A program made the translations under genes and the position numbers. Shown piece after piece: positions 17,140 through 24,952 of a DNA stretch of 51,071 nt. Source of the DNA: an uncultured Eggerthellaceae bacterium (GTDB lineage: Bacteria; Actinomycetota; Coriobacteriia; Coriobacteriales; Eggerthellaceae). Within the stretch, counting starts at the first letter, position 1, and every line of letters starts with the position of its first letter. A model generated the notes under the pieces. The model was not told the origin of the DNA and did not search any database. It saw only the letters and a program-made list of their open reading frames with translations. The DNA is taken from positions 1-51,071 of the forward strand of contig CAJUPL010000010.1 in NCBI GenBank assembly GCA_910588435.1. The letters run 5' to 3'.

Positions 17140-17298
17140 ATTGTCTCCTTCTCTCCTATTGGAAAGGATGCGCCGGATGCCTCCTCAAGACTCCGCGCTT
17201 CCCCCATCTGTCAGGCGAAAGATACCATGAACGGGAAGCGTGTCAACCGAAAAGCCTCAAATTCCAAGGAGCGGCAATCTGAGTCCGTAACTCATCAT

Positions 17299-18327
17299 TT
17301 AGCAGATCCTTGGCAGCTGCTCCCCCACCAGCATGTCCAAGATCCGCGTCCCACCGAATGCCGTCTTCAAGAGCACGCGCGGCTTGCCACCCGCGTCCAC
17401 AGCCTCCGCATGCCCGATCACGCACGCATCCTCGCCGTACTTGCTTGACCTCATGGCTGAAAGCGCCGCCTCCGCCTCATCCGCCGGAACAGCGCACACC
17501 ATCTTGCCCTCATTCGCAACCTGGAGCACGTCATACCCGAGCATCTCGCACGCACCCGCAACCGCAGGCTTCACGGGCACAAGCTCCTCCTCCACCACGA
17601 TCTCAACCCCGGATTGCTCGGCAAGCTCATTCAGCGTAGAGGCTATGCCGCCACGCGTTGGGTCGCGAAAGCACCGCACATGCGGCGCTGCCTGCATCAC
17701 GGAGGCTATCATGTGGTTCAGCGGCGCCGCATCAGACCGGATGTCAGCCGAGAACCCAAGTCCCTCCCTGCAGCTCATGATGGTGATGCCGTGGTCTCCC
17801 AGCGTGCCTGACACGATGATGGCGTCCCCCGGCTTGATGTTCGCACCGGACAGATCCACGCCCTCCGGCACGAACCCGATCCCTGATGTGTTGATGAACA
17901 CGCCGTCGCCATGGCCGCGGTTCACCACTTTGGTATCACCCGTGACGATCCGCACGTCGGCCTCTTTCGCCACTTCCGCCATGGAGCGGCAGATGCGGCG
18001 AAGGTCATCCATCAAAAGCCCTTCCTCGAGGATGAATCCGCAGGTGAGGTACGCCGGCTTGGCGCCTGAGGTGGCCACATCGTTCACGGTGCCGCAGACG
18101 GCCAGATGCCCGATGTCCCCACCTGGGAAGAAGAGCGGGCTCACCACGAAGGAATCCGTTGAGCACGCTATCCTCTGCCCCGGCGCAGGCGCGGGCAGCA
18201 CCGCCGCATCGTTTCCCTCAAGCAGCTCATCTGAGCCATACGCCTCCAGGAACACATCATCTATGATCCTGCGCATCATGGAGCCGCCGCTGCCGTGCCC
18301 CAGCATCACCTTGTCGTCTTGCGCCAT
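17299..18327 (-). CDS. hypE: Hydrogenase maturation factor HypE
   Basis: Makes the thiocyanate that becomes the CN ligands of [NiFe]-hydrogenase: HypF carbamoylates its C-terminal cysteine, and HypE then dehydrates the group with ATP. The protein has 342 residues. It begins MAQDDKVMLGHGSGG, shows DPTRGGIASTLNELA in the PurM-like ATP domain, and ends in the required PRIC with the terminal Cys. GGAG abuts the ATG at 18333 and is 6 nt from the ATG at 18327, which I choose. hypF, hypC, hypD and hydrogenase genes are not in the window, so this gene is separated from them. nikR lies 85 bp upstream. Confidence 0.95.
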   Translation of the reverse strand: MAQDDKVMLGHGSGGSMMRRIIDDVFLEAYGSDELLEGNDAAVLPAPAPGQRIACSTDSFVVSPLFFPGGDIGHLAVCGTVNDVATSGAKPAYLTCGFILEEGLLMDDLRRICRSMAEVAKEADVRIVTGDTKVVNRGHGDGVFINTSGIGFVPEGVDLSGANIKPGDAIIVSGTLGDHGITIMSCREGLGFSADIRSDAAPLNHMIASVMQAAPHVRCFRDPTRGGIASTLNELAEQSGVEIVVEEELVPVKPAVAGACEMLGYDVLQVANEGKMVCAVPADEAEAALSAMRSSKYGEDACVIGHAEAVDAGGKPRVLLKTAFGGTRILDMLVGEQLPRIC

Positions 18328-18411
18328 CCTCATCTCCTATATATATGTGAGCGCGTACGGACAGACCGCATGCTTGAGCGGACGTGATCGCCGCTTGCGA
18401 ACGCGCTCCAG

Positions 18412-18921
18412 CTAGCCAACGGAGGCCAGCACCAGCTTGCCATTCCGGACGCCTTTCGTGCCCAGTATCATGTTCGCGATCGTCTGCACCAGCTCCGTCT
18501 CCCCCCTGATGACTATCACCTCAAGGCAAGTGTGCACGTCAACATGCACATGCATGGTGGACACGATGCAGTCATAGTAGTCATGCTGGATGGTGTGCAG
18601 CTTGTCGTTCAAGTCAGACGAATGGTGGTCATACACGATGGTGAGCGTGCCCATGACCTGCATTCCCGGGATGGAGGAACGCTCTTCCACAAGCGCCTCG
18701 CGCACAAGGTCACGGATGACCTCGCTTCGGTTCTTCGCAAGGCCGCGCCGCGCCACCAGCTGGTCGAAATCCATGAGCAGGTCCTCCGGCATGGCAACCG
18801 AGAAGCGCATGAGGTCATTCGTCTTCGGACGGCGGCTCTCATGCTCCGCCATCTTCGAGCTGACAGCACGCCCGTTCGTGCGGAAGCGCACGCCCTCCGG
18901 ATTCGGGGTTGGATGCGGCAT
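18412..18921 (-). CDS. nikR: Nickel-responsive regulator NikR with N-terminal extension
   Basis: A ribbon-helix-helix repressor of nickel uptake genes. All four nickel ligands of E. coli NikR are present with exact spacing: His113, His124, His126 and Cys132 here correspond to His76, His87, His89 and Cys95 there. That puts the E. coli start at Met38 of this frame. The first 37 residues (Pro/Arg-rich) are therefore an extension or a mis-chosen start; Met24 and Met38 are alternatives and none has a strong ribosome site. The longest start lies 3 nt after the upstream stop codon, which would permit translational coupling. It likely links Ni level to hydrogenase maturation (hypE next door). Confidence 0.93.
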   Translation of the reverse strand: MPHPTPNPEGVRFRTNGRAVSSKMAEHESRRPKTNDLMRFSVAMPEDLLMDFDQLVARRGLAKNRSEVIRDLVREALVEERSSIPGMQVMGTLTIVYDHHSSDLNDKLHTIQHDYYDCIVSTMHVHVDVHTCLEVIVIRGETELVQTIANMILGTKGVRNGKLVLASVG

Positions 18922-18924
18922 CAG

Positions 18925-19179
18925 CTAGACCAGGTTCACTTGCACGCCACCGGCGGCCTCAGCATCGTCCTCGATGGCATCCTTCGCCTCATCCAGGAGC
19001 GCGCGAACGTCATCCATCATGGACTGCGCGGCGTGAAGCTTCATTCCCACGGTCTGGAATCCGGCATCCTCGGCCGTGTGCGCCAGGTTGTGCATCTGAC
19101 GGCGGCTGACCTTGCAGACGTCGTCTATCATCTCGATCATGACCTCAAGCTGTCCTGTGTTCACGCCGTTTGCGCACAT
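18925..19179 (-). CDS. Small helical protein of unknown function upstream of nikR
   Basis: 84 residues from ATG 19179, which has AAGGAG 8 nt upstream; longer frames exist but lack such a site. It starts MCANGVNTGQ and is predicted mostly helical and acidic, with MIEMIDDVCKVSRRQMHN and a long amphipathic segment SMMDDVRALLDEAKDAIEDDAE. No family is recognised. It directly precedes nikR and hypE on the same strand, so a role in nickel or hydrogenase physiology can be guessed only from position. It is divergent from the gene at 19252, and the shared 72-bp gap must hold both promoters. Confidence 0.65.
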   Translation of the reverse strand: MCANGVNTGQLEVMIEMIDDVCKVSRRQMHNLAHTAEDAGFQTVGMKLHAAQSMMDDVRALLDEAKDAIEDDAEAAGGVQVNLV

Positions 19180-19251
19180 GTTGGCATCTCCTTGCATCCG
19201 CGTCTGAATTGCTATCATTGCTCCTGTCATAACGGGTGTGTCAGGAGCAGT

Positions 19252-19716
19252 GTGAATACTTTCCCGGATAGTAACATCTTTGAGTTCAACGCCGCAACCA
19301 CGCTTGTCAGATACGGCGAATATGCGCAAGGCAGCGCGAACAGCATGCTGTCCGTGATCTCCACGGAGCCGCTCTCTGAAGACGCACGCGCAGCGCTTGC
19401 AAGCTCTTCTGCGCGGCTGGGCTTTGGAGATGACATCCTCTGGGTGACGCTCAAGCCAGAAGAGCGCGAACCGCTTGCCACAGAGGATGCCACCTACCTG
19501 CTGATAGCCACAGACCCCGTTGCATTCGTCATCACAGACGCGAACGCAGCCGCCTTCATGCGCGCCTCGCTTGGCGCGGACATCCCGCTTGACGCATTCA
19601 GCCGCATCCGATGCAGAGACTCCGTTGCATTCGCAAGCTTCCAGGAGATGCTGGCAAGCCCTGAGGAGAAGCAGCGCGCCTGGGCGCTCCTGAAGAAGCT
19701 CTCACGCGCAAGATAG
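19252..19716 (+). CDS. Hypothetical protein (154 aa) upstream of ispD
   Basis: Starts at GTG (VNTFPDSNIF) with AGGAG 4 nt upstream. Soluble, with no signal peptide, and Ala/Ser/Glu-rich; not assigned to any family by eye. The sequence alternates short strands and helices (ATYLLIATDPVAFVITDAN) and ends in a basic KKLSRAR. The 110-bp gap to the ispD start has no obvious terminator, so it may lead the ispD-ispF-cysS transcript. The frame upstream of this start overlaps nikR antisense and is not coding. Confidence 0.6.
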   Translation: MNTFPDSNIFEFNAATTLVRYGEYAQGSANSMLSVISTEPLSEDARAALASSSARLGFGDDILWVTLKPEEREPLATEDATYLLIATDPVAFVITDANAAAFMRASLGADIPLDAFSRIRCRDSVAFASFQEMLASPEEKQRAWALLKKLSRAR

Positions 19717-19826
19717 CCCCCGCCGCAGGGCGCCTGACCCTAAGCCGCCCCTATATGGGATGCAAGCCGTTGCGGTATCATCTCCCAAGCAACAACCGCT
19801 TCTTAGCGCAGCTGGAAAGGACGCCA

Positions 19827-20669
19827 ATGCCGCAGACCATAGACCCAGTGTTCACCCCGGAAACGCTCCGCGCGCCTGAGATCCTGGCGCAGGTGTTCAA
19901 CAACGGCACGAAGGCTGCGAACAGCCTCCAGCTCACGGGCGTGGTGGACAAGAACCCGAAGACCGCAGCCATCATCTTGGCCGGTGGCACGGGTGAGCGC
20001 TTCGGGCGCGAAGGCGGCAAGCAGCTGGTGGAGATAGCTGGCAAGCCCATCCTCACCTGGTCAGCAGAGGCGTTCGACGCTGTGGGTGACATCGGGTTGA
20101 TCGTGCTGGTCTGCCCACCAGACCGCGAGGAGGAATACCTCAAGCGCGCAGTTGACCCGTTCCCGTTCGCAACGCCCGTCACCGTGGCTCCTGCGGGCAA
20201 GATCCGCCAGGAGTCCGCGTTCGCAGGGCTTGAGATGGTCCCGGATGACTTCGAGTTCGTGGTGCTGCATGACGGCGCGCGCCCGCTGATCACCCCGGAC
20301 CTGATCCTGCACACCATCAACACCGTGAAGGGGAACCTTGACGCGGACGGCGCCGTTGTGGCGCACCCGGCCATTGACACCCTGAAGATAGTGGAGGACG
20401 GCGTGATAGCCGGAACGCCGGACCGTCGCGTGTTCTGGAACGCGCAGACCCCGCAGGTCTTCCGCACGGGGATCTACCGGCGCGCGCACATGTCCGCGCT
20501 CTCGGATGGCTTCGTGGGCACGGATGACTCTTCCCTCATAGAGCGCCTGGGCGGCCGCGTGCTGGTCGTAGAGGGCAAGCGCGACAACATCAAGCTGACG
20601 GTGCCTGAGGATCTGACGCTTCTAGCCTCGGCCGTACGCACCATGGTGGCTGACGGGGAGCTGGGATAG
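19827..20669 (+). CDS. ispD: 2-C-methyl-D-erythritol 4-phosphate cytidylyltransferase
   Basis: MEP-pathway enzyme making CDP-methylerythritol from MEP and CTP. From Met 19827 (AAAGGA 6 nt upstream) the protein has 280 residues. The nucleotide-binding signature AAIILAGGTGERFG and KQL lies at about 47-66, so there is a 46-residue N-terminal extension compared with usual IspD. Other motifs are VLHDGARPLI, the AHPAIDTLK substrate segment and WNAQTPQVFR. It joins ispF by one shared base, and many bacteria pair or fuse these two genes. The extension is unexplained and could be a regulatory or docking tail. Confidence 0.95.
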   Translation: MPQTIDPVFTPETLRAPEILAQVFNNGTKAANSLQLTGVVDKNPKTAAIILAGGTGERFGREGGKQLVEIAGKPILTWSAEAFDAVGDIGLIVLVCPPDREEEYLKRAVDPFPFATPVTVAPAGKIRQESAFAGLEMVPDDFEFVVLHDGARPLITPDLILHTINTVKGNLDADGAVVAHPAIDTLKIVEDGVIAGTPDRRVFWNAQTPQVFRTGIYRRAHMSALSDGFVGTDDSSLIERLGGRVLVVEGKRDNIKLTVPEDLTLLASAVRTMVADGELG

Positions 20670-21145
20670 TGGCAGAGCGCATCGGGTTCGGCGTTGACGT
20701 TCACGCCTTCGCAGACGGACGCAAGCTCATCTTGGGTGGCGTGAACGTGCCGCACGTTCGCGGGCTTGACGGTCACTCTGATGCGGACGTCCTGGCGCAT
20801 GCCGTGGCTGACGCTATCCTTGGGGCGGCGCGCCTTGGGGACATCGGCAAGCTCTTCCCGGACACTGACCCAGCCTACAAGGACGCCGATTCGCTGAAGC
20901 TCCTTTCGGCGGCGGCAGCTGCCGTACGTGATGCCGGTTGGCGCATCGTGGACATTGACAGCGTGATAGCGTGCCAATCACCCAAGCTCTCCCCTCACAG
21001 GGAGCAGATGCGTGCGAACTTGGCCCACGCGCTTGGGATAAGCGTTGACAACGTGGGCGTGAAGGCAACCACTACTGAACGCCTTGGCTTCGAAGGCCGC
21101 GAAGAGGGAATAACGGCATACGCTGTATGCCTGCTGGATAGATGA
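20669..21145 (+). CDS. ispF: 2-C-methyl-D-erythritol 2,4-cyclodiphosphate synthase
   Basis: Next-but-one MEP-pathway enzyme, which cyclises CDP-ME-2-phosphate to MEcPP. 158 residues from a GTG start that overlaps the ispD stop. The metal ligands are in GVDVHAF and the GLDGHSDADVLAHA block. The family's C-terminal VKATTTERLGFEGREEGI signature is complete. It is transcribed between ispD and cysS, 9 bp before the latter. Confidence 0.97.
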   Translation: MAERIGFGVDVHAFADGRKLILGGVNVPHVRGLDGHSDADVLAHAVADAILGAARLGDIGKLFPDTDPAYKDADSLKLLSAAAAAVRDAGWRIVDIDSVIACQSPKLSPHREQMRANLAHALGISVDNVGVKATTTERLGFEGREEGITAYAVCLLDR

Positions 21146-21154
21146 GGAGCGAAC

Positions 21155-22654
21155 ATGATCCGTCTGTATGACACAAAGCAGCATAAGAAGGTTGACTTCG
21201 TGCCGTTGCATGAGGGCGAGGTGCGCATGTACGTGTGCGGCCCCACCGTCTACAACCGCATCCATATAGGAAACGCGCGCACGTTCATCTCGTTCGACAT
21301 GATCCGCCGCTACTTGGCTTGGCGTGGTTACAAGGTCACCTTCGTCCAGAACGTGACGGACGTGGATGACAAGATCATCAACAGGGCAGCTGAGGAGGGC
21401 CGCACGGCCTCTGAGGTTGCGCAAGAATACACGGAAGCATTCATTTCCGACATGCATGCCGCGGGCGTTGAGGACCCAGACATCCGCCCCAAGGCAACCG
21501 AAGAGATCCCGGCCATGATAGAGCTGGTGCAGTCCCTTGTTGACAAGGGGCACGCCTATGAGGTTGACGGGGACGTGTACTTCTCCGTGCGCTCTGACCC
21601 GCACTACGGAACGCTCTCCGGGCGCAACGTGGATGAGATGGAGTCCGGCCATCGTGAGCTCCGCGCAGACGGCCAGGGGCTGGAAGATCGCAAGCGGGAC
21701 CCGCTTGATTTCGCGCTCTGGAAGGCCGCCAAACCGGGTGAGCCCTCTTGGGAGTCTCCCTGGGGGCAGGGGCGTCCAGGCTGGCATATCGAATGCTCCG
21801 CCATGTCACACAAGTACCTAGGGCTTCCGTTCGACATCCACGGCGGCGGCCAAGACCTGGTCTTCCCGCACCATGAGAACGAGCGCGCCCAGTCTGAGTG
21901 CGGCTGCGGCACCACGTTCGCCAACTACTGGATGCACTCTGGCATGCTGCAGGTGAACTCCGAGAAGATGAGCAAGTCCCTTGGCAACTTCCTGCTGCTG
22001 CATGAGGTGCTGGAAGACGCTGACCCGGGCGCGCTCCGCATGCTGATGCTGCAGACGCACTACCGCTCTCCGCTGGATTTCTCGGTTGAGCGCATGGATG
22101 AGGCGAACGCGGCCCTCACGCGCGTGATGAATGCGCTTGAGGCGGCTGATTGGTCTTGCAGCAACGCCACAGATGGTGCGCCAGATGCCCTTGATGGCAC
22201 AGCGCTCTGCGAAAGCGCTTCTGCTTGCAGGGACGCCTTCGCTGAGGCCATGGACGATGACTTCAACGCGCCCGCAGCGCTTGGCTCCATCTTCACTCTG
22301 GTTGGTGAGCTGAACACCGCCATTGCTGGCAAGGAGCTCTCCTTGGCTGACGCTGAGGCTGTGGTCGTTGCAACTGACGCCATCCGTGAGCTCATAGCAG
22401 TGCTTGGGATCTCCCTAGCTGAGGAGGATGCCGCTGCTGATTACCCTGTTGAGGTCATCGGGCTTGCGTCCGATCTTGCTGGCTATGGCGGAGATGATGC
22501 CATGCAGGCTGTTGAGGCGCTGCTCGAAGCCAGAGCGCTAGCCAGGCAGGAGAAGGATTGGGCTAAGGCTGACGCCGTGCGTGACGGGCTGGTTGGACTT
22601 GGGTTCATCATCGAGGACACGCCGCAGGGCGCGAAGGTGACCTACCAGGGCTAG
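21155..22654 (+). CDS. cysS: Cysteinyl-tRNA synthetase
   Basis: Class I synthetase of 499 residues. The HIGH-like motif is HIGN in CGPTVYNRIHIGNARTF. The zinc site uses the Cys of that block together with IECSAMS and FPHHENERAQSE. KMSKSLGN is the ATP loop. The C-terminal DALR-type tRNA-binding helices follow (about 350-480). It lies 9 bp after ispF. An ispD-ispF-cysS order is common in Gram-positive bacteria. tRNA-Gln follows 47 bp downstream on the same strand. Confidence 0.98.
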   Translation: MIRLYDTKQHKKVDFVPLHEGEVRMYVCGPTVYNRIHIGNARTFISFDMIRRYLAWRGYKVTFVQNVTDVDDKIINRAAEEGRTASEVAQEYTEAFISDMHAAGVEDPDIRPKATEEIPAMIELVQSLVDKGHAYEVDGDVYFSVRSDPHYGTLSGRNVDEMESGHRELRADGQGLEDRKRDPLDFALWKAAKPGEPSWESPWGQGRPGWHIECSAMSHKYLGLPFDIHGGGQDLVFPHHENERAQSECGCGTTFANYWMHSGMLQVNSEKMSKSLGNFLLLHEVLEDADPGALRMLMLQTHYRSPLDFSVERMDEANAALTRVMNALEAADWSCSNATDGAPDALDGTALCESASACRDAFAEAMDDDFNAPAALGSIFTLVGELNTAIAGKELSLADAEAVVVATDAIRELIAVLGISLAEEDAAADYPVEVIGLASDLAGYGGDDAMQAVEALLEARALARQEKDWAKADAVRDGLVGLGFIIEDTPQGAKVTYQG

Positions 22655-22701
22655 CCGCCTACCAAGCCACGCACTTGGTGTGTTAATATTCTCAATCACG
22701 C

Positions 22702-22775
22702 TGGGGTATCGTCCAACGGCAGGACTCTGGTTTTTGGTGCCAGCTATCTAGGTTCGAATCCTGGTACCCCAGCCA
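22702..22775 (+). tRNA. tRNA-Gln (anticodon TTG)
   Basis: Acceptor stem TGGGGTA/TACCCCA, discriminator G, CCA encoded. The anticodon stem CTGGT/GCCAG encloses TTTTGGT, giving anticodon TTG (CAA codons). The T-arm contains GGTTCGAATCC. The 3' end of this gene plus 14 bp of flank is duplicated 251 bp downstream. Confidence 0.96.
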
Positions 22776-23040
22776 AATCTGATTCCCATATGCCTCATCT
22801 TCGCGCTCCAAGCGCTTCTTCCTCGCGTAGCTTAGTACGCTCAGGCGCGCTTTCACGCGAATCTAAGGCATCTGGAAAACAGATTCATGTGCTGGTATGC
22901 GGAACGCGAAGATTCGATCCGTTGGTTCGATTGATGAATCAGACTTTGTATGATCCATCAACCATGCATGTCAAGGCCGAAGAGCGAAGCGTGCCTTGAC
23001 GTGCGTGAATCCTGGCACCCCAGCCAAATCTGATTCCCAT
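22756..23040 (+). repeat. Duplicated tRNA-Gln 3' end flanking a 217-bp insert (att-like scar)
   Basis: The 34-bp segment 22756-22789 (last 20 bp of the tRNA gene with CCA, plus 14 bp of flank) recurs at 23007-23040 with a single mismatch. The second copy lacks the 5' half of a tRNA. The intervening 217 bp contain inverted repeats (ATCTTCGCG/CGCGAAGAT, AATCTG/CAGATT, GTCAAGGC/GCCTTGAC) but no convincing gene. Direct repeats of a tRNA 3' end are the usual mark of integrase attachment sites; a decayed tandem tRNA is the alternative. Confidence 0.7.
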
Positions 23041-23066
23041 TTTCAATATGAGAGCGGCAGCATATC

Positions 23067-23490
23067 TTGTGGGCGTTCGCATTGCGAACGCAGCTACCTG
23101 AAAGCCCGAAGGGACCCTTTTAAAGAGTGGGCGTCGGCATTGCCGACGCAGCTGTGCGACAGCACAGCAAAATGAGGGCGCGAAGCCCGAAATGCCCGGA
23201 TAGGTGTTCTGCGCCAGGCTAGGTTGCCTGACCTGGAGCTGGCTTTCGGGTGTTCTTGCCCTATCGGGCAAGTTACGCATCGCTAGCGCAATGCTGCGCT
23301 TGCAATGCAAGCGCCCACAGGTGGAGGCTGCAATGCAGCCGCCTACCGCAAGGGGGAGTGCAGCCGCCCACAGGTGGAGGGGGCAATGCTGCGGCTGCAA
23401 TGCAGCCGCCTACCGCAGGGGAGGGTGCAGCCGCCCACAGGTGGAGGGGGAATGCTGCGCTTGCAATGCAAGCGCCCACAGGTAGGGGGA
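23067..23490 (+). repeat. Family H multi-hairpin element, copy 2 (most complete)
   Basis: The longest copy. Entry hairpins GCGTTCGC/GCGAACGC and GCGTCGGC/GCCGACGC are both preceded by GTGGGC or GTGGGC-like bases. A GCTGTGC/GCACAGC hairpin follows, then the outer stem (TGCCCGGATAGG to CTTTCGGGTGTTC) around a CAGGC/GCCTG hairpin. TTGCCC/GGGCAA and a GCATCGC/GCAATGC stem come next. The tail of tandem terminal hairpins has stems GCGCTTGC, GCTGC, GCGGCTGC and GCGCTTGC, plus two half-units that retain only the 3' arm (GCAGCCGCCCACAGG). It lies between tRNA-Gln and brnQ. Confidence 0.85.
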
Positions 23491-23618
23491 CAAGGTGGCT
23501 GGGATTGATACCGTTGCGTGTCATGTAGTTGACCGCATGTTGCAGAGCAGCCTCAACAGCCTCTTGCATGGCTATCATCAATGCAAGCAGATGATGCATG
23601 GGGTGAGGAGGTGCTTGC

Positions 23619-24902
23619 ATGAGGAAGGAAACAGCCGTCACAGGCCTTGCGCTGTTCGCCATGTTCTTCGGTGCAGGCAACCTCATCTTCCCTCCCTACC
23701 TTGGCATGGAGAGCGGAACGCTTTGGCCCGTTGGCCTCCTCTTCTTCGTGCTGGTAGACGTCGTCATCGCCTGCCTTGGCATCTGCGCGCTCTCAGCTGC
23801 AGGCGGCGGTGAGGTAGGGCTACAGCGCACGATAGGCAAGGTCCCGGCCATCATCTTGAGTACAGCCGCCATCGTTTGCACTGGCATCCTGATAGCCATG
23901 CCCAGAACGGCGGCAACAACGTATGAGATGGCCATGGTGCCCATCTTCGGCGGCTCAGTGGATATGCTGCCGTTCTCAATAGGCTTCTTCGCAGTGGTGC
24001 TTGCGCTCACCATCACAGAATCAAAGGTGGTGGACATCATCGGCAAGGTGCTGACGCCGCTTCTGGTCATCGGCATCGGCGCGCTGATAATCATAGGCAT
24101 CGCGAACCCGTTCGGCGTCATTGGGGAGCCCATCTCAGATCACGTTGCGCAAGACGGGATCCTAGCAGGATATCAGGCCATGGATGTCATCTGCGTCATC
24201 GGCTATACCATCGTCTTGCTGAATGCCCTCAGGACCGACGCCTTCAAGAAGCCAAGAGAGCAAGTGAGGATCCTCACTGGTGCTAGCATCATCGCTGGAG
24301 TGCTGCTTGCAGCCATCTATGGCGGTCTCACTTACCTAGGAGCCATGGCCGGAGGATCGTTCGGGCAAGGGCTGGATCAGGCGCAGCTCATCGTTGCCAT
24401 CACGGAGCACCTGATGGGGCACACAGGCGTCATGATCCTGGGCGCTGTGGTACTGCTTGCGTGTCTCACAACCGCCATCGGACTCATCAGCGCAACGGCT
24501 GAGTACTTCGCGAACTTGACTCACGACCGCCTGACATACAGGTTCGGAGTCATCTTCTGCGTTGTTTGCGGGATCCTGATATGCAACCTGGAGCTTGATA
24601 CCATCATCGCGTGGGCATCCCCCATCCTCACCATGGTGTGCCCGCCATTCATGTCCGCCATCGTGCTGATGCTGTTCGCGAAGCTCATTCCCTCTAACCG
24701 CATCTATCAAGGAGCAGCGTTGGGCGCGTTCCTGGCATCCATTCCTCTGACCGCGGATTCCATCTGGGGTCCCATCAGCTGGGTTGAAACCATGCCGCTG
24801 TTCAGCTGGGGATTCGCGTGGCTGCCGTTCGCTATCCTTGGCGGCGTTGTGGGATACATCGTCTGGAGGATCCAGAGCAAGAAGCACGTACATTCCCAAT
24901 GA
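23619..24902 (+). CDS. brnQ: Branched-chain amino acid transporter BrnQ (LIVCS family)
   Basis: A cation-coupled uptake carrier for Leu, Ile and Val. 427 residues with about 12 membrane helices. The start MRKETAVTGLALFAMFFGAGNLIFPP carries the family's FGAGN(L/I)IFPP signature. Other typical segments are a conserved AMPRTAATTYE loop and the helix LGAVVLLACLTTAIGLISATAEYF. GAGGAGG lies 7 nt before the ATG. It is monocistronic as far as the window shows: a family H element lies upstream and a hairpin terminator follows, with a convergent surface-protein operon beyond. Confidence 0.95.
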   Translation: MRKETAVTGLALFAMFFGAGNLIFPPYLGMESGTLWPVGLLFFVLVDVVIACLGICALSAAGGGEVGLQRTIGKVPAIILSTAAIVCTGILIAMPRTAATTYEMAMVPIFGGSVDMLPFSIGFFAVVLALTITESKVVDIIGKVLTPLLVIGIGALIIIGIANPFGVIGEPISDHVAQDGILAGYQAMDVICVIGYTIVLLNALRTDAFKKPREQVRILTGASIIAGVLLAAIYGGLTYLGAMAGGSFGQGLDQAQLIVAITEHLMGHTGVMILGAVVLLACLTTAIGLISATAEYFANLTHDRLTYRFGVIFCVVCGILICNLELDTIIAWASPILTMVCPPFMSAIVLMLFAKLIPSNRIYQGAALGAFLASIPLTADSIWGPISWVETMPLFSWGFAWLPFAILGGVVGYIVWRIQSKKHVHSQ

Positions 24903-24906
24903 CAAA

Positions 24907-24929
24907 AGATGCCGCACATGGCGGCATCT
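24907..24929. terminator. Bidirectional terminator between brnQ and the surface operon
   Basis: AGATGCCG/CGGCATCT, an 8-bp stem with a 7-nt loop, sits between the two converging transcripts. On the minus strand it is followed by TTTTG, so it mainly serves the surface-protein operon. On the plus strand the tail (GTATC) is weak. Confidence 0.7.
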
Positions 24930-24952
24930 GTATCAATATGGATCGAAAAGGT

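Noticed and set aside
23007..23040. A second tRNA-Gln gene
   Set aside because: Only the 3' end is present; the preceding bases do not form acceptor, D or anticodon arms.
23281..23485. Repeat array resembling a CRISPR
   Set aside because: The varying parts are self-complementary stems of a few fixed types, unit lengths are irregular, and no cas genes are in the window.
23495..23812. Open frame overlapping the brnQ start
   Set aside because: It runs in another frame through brnQ and the repeat tail, has no ribosome site and no recognisable composition.
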